The notes below the pieces were generated by a model, which did not search any database, was not told the origin of the DNA, and saw nothing but the letters and a program-made list of their open reading frames with translations. From Vanilla planifolia (lineage: Eukaryota; Streptophyta; Magnoliopsida; Asparagales; Orchidaceae), in NCBI GenBank assembly GCA_023846275.1, contig CM043865.1, positions 7,366,068 to 7,430,067 on the forward strand: a DNA stretch of 64,000 nucleotides, read 5' to 3'. Below, one piece after another: positions 48,743 to 60,515 of this stretch. Both the position numbers and the translations under genes were made by a program. Position 1 is the stretch's first letter; every line of letters starts with the position of its first letter.

Positions 48743-51677
48743 TGTTACACCCCATTTTTTTCCTAGGCTGATTTTTGGCATATATATTTTTTTTTTTTTT
48801 TACATATAGACAGCTCAGATCGTCCCATACCAACCTGAGTAGCCTACGAAAAACATAGGATATAACACATCATTATACACCTACTTTTCTTAACAATGTG
48901 GATCCCATCTCCCGGGTACACCGTCAAATCAGGATTCATGACTCCTGAATTAACTGATGAACTCGCGCAATGTTACTCCTACTAGACCCAATACTCCTAA
49001 CCCATACTGGTAGGAGAACCGATCTAATAGAAGTCTGAACCCCCACGGTTAAGTTCCATAGTCATGTAATGACCTCACCATCAAAAATAAAATACATAAC
49101 ATCCTCAGATAAAATATGGCATTCCACACACTATACTACCAAGGCAATAAAGTAAAACAGTGAATGGAAACTACATCACAAGAATAAGATCCAAGTCCAA
49201 CAAATACAATATCATCCAACTAGATACATAAGTCAGAATCACCCTCACATATTACATGACATAAGGATAACAGTCTCCCTGAATACATCCAATAGTATCA
49301 ATCACACTAACCAAAATGTCTCAGAAAATCACAGATCAGATATCCTCCATTAGCCTGCTGACCACGATCCCACCTAATCTGGGTGGCGTCAAGGCTGTCG
49401 AGCCGCTGGAAAAATATAGATAATAAAGGAGTGAGCTACGCCCAGTAGGAAAGACAGCTAGTAAAAACTCACATGCAAGAGAAGGATAATAGCAAGAGTA
49501 TAGGAATACAGCATAACAATGTAGGGTGGAAAGGCACTCTCAGTCCCAGACTCTGACCAACCACAGTCACCCCAGTCACACCAGAGTAGCTCTCCTCTGG
49601 GCTTCCAGGTAGCATGCCAGTGGGATCGCCCATCTCGAAACATGCATGGCGCTTAGGCAAAGCATGCCAGTGGGATACGCCCATCTCGAAACACGCATCA
49701 TAACGCCTAGCACCCGACACCTCAGCTTCTATATAGCATGCCAGTGGGATTGCCCATCTCGAAACACGCATGGCGCCTAGGCAAAGCATGCCAGTGGGAT
49801 TGCCCATCTCGAAACACGCATCACAACCTAGCCTGGGGTTCCATGTAGCATGCCAGTGGGATACGCCCATCTCGAAACACGCATGGCGCCTATCAGTCAC
49901 ATGTATACTGTGGAAGCTAAGTCTGAACCGCACAGTTACCTACCACAACTACCCTAAAACATCATATAGGGTCTATAGTAGTCCGGTCCAATATGCCAAT
50001 CCGTGAAATATGCCAACACTGAGTAAACTGACTCAAACCATGCCATTGCCATCCAAGCAACACAAACTGTACCAAAATTCTGACTATTCTGGTAGCACTT
50101 ACCCAAGTGTCACACTTCCTTCCAACTAATCCAGCTGCACTGAATTTATGGATAATTTCCAACAGTCAATTTCAACTTGGCTATGTGATTTCCTAAAATC
50201 ACCTTTTTCTCACTTCAGGAAATTTTTAAATTCCAAAATCAATTTCCGCCCTTTATCCATTCTCCGAAATTCGGAATAAATTTCCGAATAAAATTTAAAT
50301 TCCACATATATCCTTTTTCCAAAAATTCAGATTAATTTCCGAAATTAAATTTTCCTCCGCGCCGCGCCGTTCGTCCGCGCCGAATCTCCTGAACCGGATC
50401 TCGCCACCGGTTCGGGTCTTCGCGCTGAATCGAGAACCCACCGGCCGAATATTTAATCCAAATTTCCAGCCGACGTTTAGCATTTAATTATTAATAAATA
50501 TTGAATAATTACAATTACTTAATTAACTAGACCGTAATTAATCTAATCCATCTCCTTCCTCCGCACGGCGCCCGCGAAACCCTAGCCGACGATTCCTCCG
50601 GGAAAATTCCGTTTTCCCCGTCGATTTCCGGCGACCGAGATCAAGGAGAAACAAAATCCGATGTTCGTACTATCCTAATGTTTCAATAATGCCACTAATT
50701 TCTAAGGTTCAATCAAAATTTCCGCCGAAGTTTCATCCGATCCCCATTTTAACAATCTATGAAATTAAACAATTTCAGCATTTGATACTATCTTAACATG
50801 ATTAAAGCACATAATCGAATCAACACATGCTCGGTAAAATTTCCGAATTCGGCGGGTATAATTTTCCGAAAACCCTAAAATGCTAAAATCAATAATTTGC
50901 ATTAATCAATTTCAAAAACCACAATCCGCATGCTCCGGTAGCTATTTGCAAAATAATCCATATTTTTAATTTGCTAAATAACTAATTTAAATCTGAATTT
51001 CCTACCTTTCTTCTCCGGCGACGGTGAAGCTCGCACGCGACCAATCGCTGCTCCTCGCCGAACGAAACCGGCACCAATCGATTCTCCTCGGTCCCGCGAA
51101 CCTCCAGGTACAAAAAGCCCCTTGAAAGGCTGCCGGAAAGTATCGCCGTTCGCCGCGAACGCTTCGTCTCCAGCCAACGCTCGAAACCCTAACAGCCGAA
51201 CAGTTTCGGTTAAATACCCCGCTTAAACCGGTAATAACCCGTTAAGAACCCATTAAGCGCCGGTTGACCTTCTAATAACGCCGCTTAACCCCGATCAGCC
51301 GGTTAATCTCCATCGCTGTTCTCGTCCGTCCGATCCGCTTATCCGCGGCTTATCCAACCGCACGTGCAAACGTACTCGGCGAACCGCCCCCGCCTTCGCT
51401 GAACCGCTCCGGTCCGGTTCACGCGCGGTAAAAACCAAATTCCGGTTTAAAAATCTAATGGACCGATTTAAATAGATTTTCGAATTTCCAAAAATCTAAT
51501 TAAACAGGGAAAATTACTTAAAAATTTTCTCGGTGCTCCGAAAAATCCCCAAAAAATTTCAGAAATTCCAACAGCCTCCAATTGAGCTCCTGGCTCATCC
51601 TACTATCGATCTGAAATCATCCAAGCCACAATTGAATTATTGAAGATTAAACATATAATATTTTACCGGTTATAACA
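48743..51677 (-). mobile_element. Solo LTR of a Ty3/gypsy-type element, 2935 bp
   Basis: The element begins TGTTACACCCC, ends GGTTATAACA and is flanked on both sides by CATAG. Starting TG and ending CA with a 5-bp duplication is diagnostic of LTR integration. No gag, pol, primer-binding or polypurine site lies inside, so the element has recombined to a single LTR. Read on the minus strand it ends ATGGGGTGTAACA, like many plant gypsy LTRs, which suggests minus orientation. It is markedly richer in GC than its surroundings, especially 50340-51430. It contains a five-unit minisatellite at 49600-49890. Open frames inside (such as 49469-49933) come from the repeat and are not genes. Confidence 0.85.
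49600..49890. repeat. Minisatellite inside the solo LTR, two-unit order
   Basis: AGCATGCCAGTGGGAT followed by GCCCATCTCGAAACACGCAT starts at 49611, 49661, 49735, 49785 and 49847. The spacers alternate: GGCGCCTAGGCAA after units 1 and 3 (with a related sequence after 5), and a longer spacer containing CCTAGC after units 2 and 4. This gives a higher-order period of about 110-125 bases. Confidence 0.9.
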
Positions 51678-51682
51678 CATAG
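51678..51682. repeat. Target-site duplication, right copy (CATAG)
   Basis: CATAG directly follows the LTR terminus TATAACA and matches 48738-48742. Confidence 0.85.
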
Positions 51683-52499
51683 CTTTTAGCTAACTCTATT
51701 AAGGGTAAGTGTCTCTTCTAATCACCCCCAAAATCTAGCACATATGGTTTCATCATATCTCCAAATGTATTGATATTTCTTTATTTTGTTGTTAGTTTGA
51801 TGGTGAAAGATTTTGTTGAAACTCAATTAGGCACCAAATGCTTTATACACATTTTACCAAAACTAAGAAGTCAATTTATGATCTTTATTAAAAATAATAA
51901 TTTTGGGTACTCCATGTAATCTTTTAATTTGTTAAAATAGAATTGTGTTACGTTTATGCAAATTAAGGTCATTCTAATAGCTAGGAAATATATAGACTTA
52001 GTCAATCTATTCGTAATACTCACATTGAGTCATGCCTTATAAAGAGTCCTTTTTAGTTCATTAATAAAATTTAGAGATACCCATTACCTTTTTCATTCAA
52101 AATTTGGTAAGGTTTGCAAAATTGATAAGACCTCTATTGTTCACCCTTTATCTATTAGCAAATAAGGCATATTTAAAGCCGTTTTATTAGATCTATTTTC
52201 ATATTTGGACACTAGAGTATTTGCCTTAATTCTTAAAAGATTTTGTTATTTTTAGGATCAATTAATAATGAGATTTTGAAAACAATATTTGCTTAAGTTT
52301 TTCGTAAACAAAAATATACAACCTACTCTAGAATCCATAATTCAATCAAGCCAAATATATCCTTAAAAGAAAGTTGATAAAGTAAACTAATATTTTTAAG
52401 CACAACTCTTTCCATTTATAGTATATGAACTTCAAAAGAAATCTACGTTTAGTCAGACTTACTCATAAAGAATATAAGAATTTTCTTTCCCAAAGCATC

Positions 52500-52800
52500 C
52501 ACATCAATATTAGCTTTACCTATATAATAGTTGATGCTTAGATCATAATTTTTAATGAATTCTAACCATCTTTTTTATCTTAAGTTTAATTCTTTCTATT
52601 TAAAAATATATTTAAAATTTTGATAGTCAATGAACACTCCAAATCTCACACATAAAAGTGATATCTTAATATTTAGAAAACCCATGGAAACTAATTCTAG
52701 ATCATGTACTAAGTAAGTCTTCATATGAGGTTTAGTTGGCTTGAAGCTTAAGCAATAATCTTACCATTTTGTAATAACATACACCCCAACTCTTATAGTG
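52500..52800 (-). pseudogene. Gypsy RNase H fragment
   Basis: The translation shows HDLELVSM, then FKYIF, KELNLR and RWLEFIKNYDLSINYYIGKAN, the canonical end of plant gypsy RNase H. Several stop codons interrupt it. Confidence 0.65.
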
Positions 52801-52899
52801 ACACATTACTGAATATTTGATATTCATTAAATCCTTTTGATAGTATCGAGACTAGAGTTATTGTTAACTTTAATTTTAACTTTAGAAAACTACTCTCAC

Positions 52900-54900
52900 A
52901 ATTAGCATCCCAATTGAATTTTATAGCCTTTTAAGTTCATTATTATCCCATGAGGTTATGATGATAGCAAAACCAAGCATTAGTCATATAATGCTTTATG
53001 TTAGTTATTGTGAATAGGTAATAATTATAATTATTGAAAGAGAAGGTGCCATTTATATAAAACACTAGAGGACAAGGTTTGCTGACATTTCCTAAGAAAG
53101 GTGGCTCGACTTATAATTTAAGAAGTTGTTGGCAAAGTTCCTTGCCATCTAGAGCTTTTCATCTATCATATTACTTGGATAAAATGCTAAACCTTCACTT
53201 CTACATTGTGGAACTTAAGTTTGCATCAAAGTTATTTTGTTCATGCATACATCCATGTTACATCACTTTATTATGAGTCATATTAAGTGTGAATGTCATA
53301 AATCTAAAATAATCTTATTATTTTAAAATAATCTAAAGTCAAAAATAACCAAGAAATTAAAGGAATCATATTAACACATAACTGAACATTAAATTTTGTA
53401 ATATGATTGCACAAAATGATAACTACTATCTACTTGTATGATATCTTTCCCAACATTATGTTAAAACTAATTTTTTAAAGTATTGCCATATAATATCATT
53501 GTATGTTATCAGTCTTGTATAATACTACTTTATGTTCTACTTCCTAAGTAAACATTTGCTTCACACAAAATGGTGTACATTTCATGCTTGTATGAAAGTA
53601 TCCCTTCTTATAACACTTAAGATTAGTCAAACCGTAAAGGGACCATAAAAATGTAATTTTTGTTGTATAAGTATAATTTATGTAAGAAAAATTTAGTAAA
53701 AGAATTGATAAATCTTTGTACATAAATAATATATTTTTTGTACATAGAATTAAATGTAACAATCAAATTAACAAATCAAAATCTAATAGTTCACATCTTC
53801 ATGCTATTATGATATTAGTATCATACTCACACAAAAAATCTGAAGACCTAAGAGTAATTGACCTGAGTTCAAAAATTGATCATACATATATGATCCTAGT
53901 ATCAACAGTATAATCTTAGGAACATTAGCTATACTTACAAGACTAGTGATGACTTACTCATATGGTCTTCATTAATCTCCAATATGAATTTTACAAAACT
54001 TTATACGAACTTTTAAAATATGTGCTAAGCAATCTTTGTATAATACAATGTTCTCTATTGTACTTGTATGATATATCTTATATAAAATAAACCAGTCATA
54101 TGGCACTTTGTTAAGCGACCAAGACTTTCTACATATTGCCCTAGTATGATCTCCTGATCATACTTATACGAACTTATTTGGTGAACTCTAATGGTTAGTT
54201 AATCACTTTGAAAATATGATTTTAGCCTCAATCTTCATTAAAAAAATCTTAAGCTATTGATAAATATAAATATGATTATCTACCTTGAAGAATTGGTTAA
54301 TGGTTAAAGTGCTATAATCTTCAAAGGTTACTTTAGATCAATTAGTTTATACATCTCATACACCTTGACTAGAAGCATTGGTTTTGTTGATTGTAACATT
54401 CTTTTACTTGATTTCAACTCTTCTAGTTGAATCTTCATTGGAAATATTTTTTATAATTCATGTAGTTATTGTGCCTCTTTATTGAAAGTAAAAAAAATGT
54501 AAGGCTACTGTGTTATTACTATTTCAAGTGTCATAATCTATTTATTTAGCTATTATTTCACTATTGGGTTTTTTATTGTGGTTTTTTTAACACACTTCAT
54601 AAATCTCTTTTTTGTAAGGTTGACCCTTACTAACTATGATAAAAGAGAATAGTTATTCTAAGTGAAAACTTAATCATTAGACTAAATGTAGATGTGGGCC
54701 ATGATTGTGCTGAACCATCTAAAAAAACTATTGTGTATTCTCTATTTATTTTTACCTTCATTTACTTGTTTAGCTTTCATCATGATTAGTTTGAAAAACT
54801 AAAGGTTATTCTTAAAAGATTAATTTGTTGAGTTAATATAGTTAAAAATATTATTAAAAATATTGTTTTAAGTTTTCAACCTTCTTTAAAATAATATAAT
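52900..54900. other. Inserted AT-rich segment splitting gypsy pol
   Basis: No domain is recognised. The segment has many TTGTATGATA-like and CATACTTATACGAA-like short motifs. It may be a decayed LTR or another insertion; its exact ends are not visible. Confidence 0.4.
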
Positions 54901-54959
54901 TCACCTCTTTTCTTGTGACTTACACTTTCTAACACTCATCTCATATCAATGACGTTCGT

Positions 54960-55730
54960 TGAGAAAAGTCTTATAAAAATTTCTTGTAGTAATCTGTTAA
55001 ACCCATGAACTCCAAATTTTTAAAATAGGTGTGAACCTAGGATAATACATAATAACAAAAATTTCTAGAAGACAAATAAATATTCTCACTACATTAATCA
55101 CATGTCTTAAAAATATCATCTAAGATAACTAAAATTCACACTTAAAAAATTTTTCCTATAATAAATTTTCTCTTAAAGTTTATAACACAATATGTACGTA
55201 TATAACATGATTTTATGGGTACTTAGAATACAAAAGAAAATATCATCAACAAAAATTATCATAAATTGATCCATAAACCTTCTCAAAATCTTGTTCATTA
55301 AATCTATAAAGGTTGTAAGTACAATTGTTGGACCAAAAGATAGCATCAAGAACTTATAACGCTTATAACAAGATTTGAAAGTGGTCTTGATTATATTTGC
55401 ATCTTAAATTTTTGACATATAGTACCTAAATCTTATATCTATATTGGAAAATATTATGACAATCTATAACTAGTCAAATAAATCATCAATTCTTAGCAAT
55501 AGTGTGTATTTTTTTCTTAATAATTAGCTTGTTCAACTTATGATAGTCTATACACATCTTTAAACAACCATCTTTATTTTTAACAAAGACAATAAACACT
55601 CTCCATTGAGACATATTAATTTAATTAAAACTCTTATCTAATAATTTATGGATTTATTGTTTCACTTCTACTAGTTCTACAAGTCCCATTTTATGTGGAG
55701 CTTTATATATTAAATTATCACTTAGTATTA
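54960..55730 (-). pseudogene. Gypsy reverse transcriptase fragment
   Basis: Seen in order: CIDYHKLNKLIIKK, IDLRYY, TTFKSCYKRYKFLMLSFG, FIDLMNKILRRFMDQFMIIF and VDDI, then FMGLTDYYKKFL. The catalytic aspartates (VDD) survive at 55242-55250, but frames are broken and no full product is possible. Confidence 0.75.
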
Positions 55731-55750
55731 ACTAGATATTAAATTTAATC

Positions 55751-57830
55751 TCTTTATCTGAAGAAAGACTAAGACACTCTTTTAAGAAACCATTGAACAA
55801 CTCATAAATCAGGGGCACATCCTATGGCCTTAAAAATTTCTAAATAATAAATATAATAAAAAACAAAAATTCTTCACTACCTTTTCTTGATAACTTCTAG
55901 TATTTTGACATAGAGATTAGAGGAATTTATTTTCCTTTCCTATAATAATGCAATTCCTCTCCATCTTAAGTTATAAAAAAAATTCTCTTTCCCACACAAC
56001 TAATGAATTCTTAATGTTCACATAACTAATTCATATATAAAATAATATCAAATTTACATGAAGATAAAATAAGCAACTAAGTAGCAACCTCTTGTCTCCC
56101 ATTTCTACCTCTACCTAAATCAACTCATTTATCTGAAATATGCACCCATCAAGTAATTTAACAAATACATAGTCCTCATTTATTTTAACTAAATAATCTA
56201 TACATTAAGCACAATATGGGATATAAATGAATACGAGGCATGATTATTGAATAAGATAACCATTGATAGTTATAAAAGAGTGCAACCCTTATTATCATGT
56301 TTATCAAGTCAGGGACATCCTACAACATAATTGTGTCTACTTTGCATTTACCACCTCAGCTTATGGTCTAACCTTATTCTTCACACCTAGATGCTATGGC
56401 TAAAGCACACTATCTGCATCTACTAGGACTTCTCCTAGCCCTATCATGACAAAACAATATGGAGAGGGTATTAGCTCTAATCTTGACTGAGGACATGCAA
56501 CTATGTGACTTAGCTAACCATAATTAAAGCTCTTAGGTTGATCTCCTTATTTGTCCAAGTGACCAACATTCATTATGTCTATTTTTTCATTTTGAACTCA
56601 ACTTAATGGTGACAATATTTAAATAGAGGTAAAAAAAAGAAATATATGATATCAAGATTCATCGGGATATAACTTGTATTAATCATCTCATATAAGAGGA
56701 CCAATAGTATTATGGATATTGATGTTGGTTTTTTTAAAGGTATGTTAATGTTATTATAAAGACTTAGAACTACACATAGTGCTAAACTAAGAAAACGTCA
56801 ACAACACATTTGTTACCATAACTATCCTCCTAAGATGGTAACTATGCCTACTTCTCAGTGTGTTTAGCTAGAACATTTATTGTTTAGTAATAACCATCAC
56901 ATCTAAACTATTGCACCTAAGAGGATGATACACAATAATACATATAATTTTTTATTGTATTATCCCTTGTGTTAGAAAGCCATCTTTAAATTAGTTATAT
57001 TGATCAACTTCTAGTCGCTCTCTTAGCATGTCATTTATTGTCTTAACCTTCTTCTGAATATTTTTTTTGGAAGCACCTTAATGCTTATGATGAGCATTTT
57101 TTCCAAGGCTTTCTTGATGCCCAAACTTTGAATTATTCTCATGATGATTTTTTTTTACAAATAAAGCGTAAGTATTATCAATATTGTTCATATCACTTTT
57201 TCATTATCATTGTTTAATGATGACTTATTATAAACTCACTTTATATGCATATGAGATGAACTGGAAGCCATTCAATTTCTAAATATTTGTAATTGAGACA
57301 ATAAATCTTTAGGATATATAATCATATAACTAAGAATTAGATGAACAAAGTCATATACATCTTGTAATCTTTCTCATGAAATATAAAAAAATGAATTATA
57401 ATTTGTTTACTAAGTTACAACAATATATTTTTGATTTTATTCATTATAGCAATCATATGAAAAATAAGTCATATAATTTCATTTTAAAAAAAAATCTTTT
57501 TAACAAAAAAAAAATAAAAGAATCCTCCCAAGACTTCTTCATTTTTTTTATTTACATCACTAAATATCTGATATAAAATGCCAAAAAGCCTTCTTTCCTT
57601 TAAATTACATAAAATAATCAAATATTATATTAACTCAATAAATTAACATTGCTTTAGTAAAAGAATATCAGGTTGGCAATGCGTATGTTTAAAGTTCAAG
57701 AAGTTGACCATCTCTTTGTGGGGATAACACTACAATAAAATTAAGTACAAATATTATTGAAAAAACATTAAAAAAACTTAATTGTTTTAAACTATATGAC
57801 GTGGCATACAAACAGTACTCTTAAATAAAC
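55751..57830. other. AT-rich stretch, probably upstream part of the gypsy element
   Basis: The protease and gag parts would be expected here on the minus strand, but I cannot read a convincing domain. Confidence 0.35.
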
Positions 57831-57927
57831 AACACCTCCTTATTGTGCCAAGTTTTGTACTTTGTGGGGTAGAATATATTTTGTTTTAAAAAAAAAAAAA
57901 AAAAAAAAAAAACACCTCCTTATTGTG
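57831..57927 (+). mobile_element. Short poly-A retroposon-like insertion with flanking duplication
   Basis: The 17-base segment AACACCTCCTTATTGTG occurs at 57831-57847 and again at 57911-57927. Between them lie 40 bases ending in an A23 run (57888-57910). A duplication followed by a short body and a poly-A tail is the pattern of target-primed reverse transcription. CCAAGTT also follows both copies, with a 2-base difference, so the duplication may be a little longer. Confidence 0.6.
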
Positions 57928-59024
57928 GACCAAGTTAAACCCAAAATCGGTTCACATGGTCCGACCGTGACTCTGAATTGGGCCTTTAATTACATTAATC
58001 AATCCTTTAATCACAGCTAGTAACCAACATATGCTATATGCCACCTCGAGCCACAAAAACTGTACTATTAGCTATTGCCTAGACATTAGGCCAGCTTTTA
58101 TCTAGAAATATTAAACTTCGCTAATGACATTTTGGCGTGTGTTTTTGGAACTATTTTATGTCTAACAATATCTTATTATAGTTATTCTATCTTTTTTTAT
58201 AAAAATTATTTTGGCTGCTTTCCAAAAACAACTACTTGGTGACAGCTAATTATTACATCATCATATGTAAAACTATTGTTATCTTTATCTAGAATTGTAT
58301 GAAGTTATCTTAGATAAGAATGTCTTCTTCAAATGAATTAAATAAATTTATAAAATATAATATTATCATATTTGATATCAATTAATTTATAAATATATTT
58401 TTAATAAGATCAAGTTTGAAGTGATATCCAACAAGATTGATCCAACTCAAACTCAAAGTGAGATTGAAAATTCTCTTTTTGTTGCCTAAGTGTTACCTTT
58501 GTCCACTCCTACAAACTATTGTGAACAACACCTTGAGAACTATCTTTTGTGCCAATAAGCTTTGGAAAAGAGATACTTTGCCCTATGTTGCATATTATAA
58601 ATTCAACATCAAGGCTTATTTCTAGCATTGGATTGAAGCCATCATTGTTTTGAATAAGTTCACTTGCCATGACATCACTTCTTGTCCTTTGTTTTGCTTT
58701 TCAATAATGGCATACTAATTGTGTTCAATATTTCATAGGCTTCCACCAAAGCATCACTAGCTCTCAAGCCAACTCTTTCAATCCTATCTATTGTATTTTA
58801 AAACAGAAACACTTATATTCTTGAATTTGCACGAATTTCAATGAGAAAACAGATGCCAAAAGAGAATTTTTTTTTTATATTTTTTTGTTTGACATATGTT
58901 CCCAAATCAATATAGTCAACTCTTTTCTCTTTTATTAATAATGGAATAATATATTTCTCAAAAGTATTAATGATCTCCTCCCAAATAAAGCTCTTAAAAA
59001 TTACAATCATTCAAAATTCTTTCC
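57928..59024. other. Intergenic stretch
   Basis: No gene is recognised. The short open frames at 58437-58625 and 58813-59010 lack motifs. Confidence 0.45.
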
Positions 59025-59123
59025 TAGCCATGATGTTATTAATTTGAAATACCATTATAGCCATGATGTTATTAATTTGAAATACCATTATAGCCATGAT
59101 GTTATTAATTTGAAATACCATTA
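59025..59123 (+). repeat. Three tandem copies of a 33-bp unit
   Basis: Units at 59025-59057, 59058-59090 and 59091-59123 are identical, starting TAGCCATGATG and ending ATACCATTA. Confidence 0.95.
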
Positions 59124-59414
59124 AGGACAAAAATAGTAAGAATATTTATTTATCTATTGGGCACAATATGAAACTAGAAATATTTTTAATTTAAGATATT
59201 CTTTACTTAGTCATGACATAACTAAAAAAACTACACAAAAATGTGAAGGATATTTCTAAAGAAAAATTTGAATGTGTAAGGTCTTGACAATACTACATTC
59301 TAAGTCAAAATGTTTATAACAATTTATTGTAATCACTATAAATTTCTCTCTTTTAAGGCACTAGTGAACCCATATACTTATTTGCTATCAACATACTACT
59401 TTCTTCAATGAATG

Positions 59415-59415
<1 letters not shown>

Positions 59416-59465
<50 letters not shown>
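59416..59465. repeat. (TA)n microsatellite
   Basis: About 24 uninterrupted TA dinucleotides. Confidence 0.97.
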
Positions 59466-59469
<4 letters not shown>

Positions 59470-60229
59470 CTCTATATTTGAATATCTCTTTTGTTTAGCC
59501 CCTTTTAAATTTTTTCAAATTGAAAATCATAAATCAAATACTCGTGCAAGTAAAACAAATACTTTTTAAATGTAATTAAATATAAGAAAACAATGTCTCA
59601 ATTTCACATTTTTTTATTAAAATGTTCACTTTTCTTGCAACAAAAATAAACTAAGAAATTTAAAAATATTAATCATGCCAAATTGGTGTTACAATGCCAT
59701 TAATCAAAAGTATTCTCCTTACATTACATCAATTTTGAAATATACAAGTCTGTTAAGTGTCAACTCTACCCAAAATTCTAGTGAAGTCTTGTGAAGTGCA
59801 TATCAATTACGTGTAATTATTAAGATTTAAAAAGGCTAAATCAGCCATCACAAGTCCAATAAACAAAATTTACATATTCAATTACATAAAATAATACAAA
59901 TATGAGTCATATCTTATGTTAGGTCTATAAACAAAATAAATATATATAATAATTTGGTAATACAATTTTATAATTTAAAGAAATAAATAACTACATGACA
60001 ATACAACGTACACATTCTTTTAAATTTAAACTCTTTATTTTTTTCTTTAACTTATTTTTTCAAATTTTTCTGTCACTTTCTTGAGAATTTTTATTAACTA
60101 ATAGATTTAATGCTAAGTCACTAATATTAGACTAAGTCACCAATACTCTCATTATAATTCTCTTGTTTAGTAATAGATTTAGAACTAAGTCATCAATACT
60201 AAACTAAGTCATATCATGATAGCTATATG
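59466..60229. other. AT-rich intergenic stretch
   Basis: I see nothing coding here. Short AAGTCA-CAATACT repeats occur at about 60110-60210. Confidence 0.45.
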
Positions 60230-60515
60230 AGGATGCACCCTTATGGTTTGTTTTTTGGATCAAGTTACTCCCATGGAATAACACCATTATTAAATACATT
60301 CTTATAGACTTTTTCTAAATACAAGTACACCCAATATCATTATTTTCATATTTAGATGCACCGTATGGACTAATGTTTGAATTAGCATACACCAAATCTA
60401 AACCAACAGTGAATGCACCATCATAGACTATCTTTTATATTAGATTATACATATTTCCATTGTTTTGATATTAAGATGCACATTTACAAACTATTTTTTG
60501 ACATGGATTATACCT
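60230..60515. repeat. Diverged minisatellite, roughly 60-120 bp spacing
   Basis: GATGCACC or ATGCACC followed by TATGGACTA or ATAGACTAT-like text and a TTAGATTAYACC-like segment recurs about four times, for example at 60232, 60356, 60413 and 60475. Units are diverged and irregularly spaced. Confidence 0.5.

Larger units (their letters stand above)
52100..55750 (-). mobile_element. Decayed Ty3/gypsy pol, interrupted
   Basis: On the minus strand the RT runs from about 55730 (the G-L-V-E-L-V-E type start and the CIDYHKLNKLIIKK block) to 54960 (FMGLTDYYKKFL), with FVDDI at 55236-55250. RNase H and its end (KYIF, KELNLR, KRWLEFIKNYDLSINY) lie at about 52800-52500. In intact elements these blocks are adjacent, but here about 2 kb of AT-rich sequence (about 52900-54900) separates them. 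Stops and frameshifts are frequent. The order RT then RNase H toward lower coordinates fits minus orientation. No LTR pair was found. Confidence 0.7.

Noticed and set aside
49469-49933. 154-codon minus frame with repeated CFEMG peptides
   Set aside because: It is produced by the minisatellite inside the solo LTR, has no domain and no supported start.
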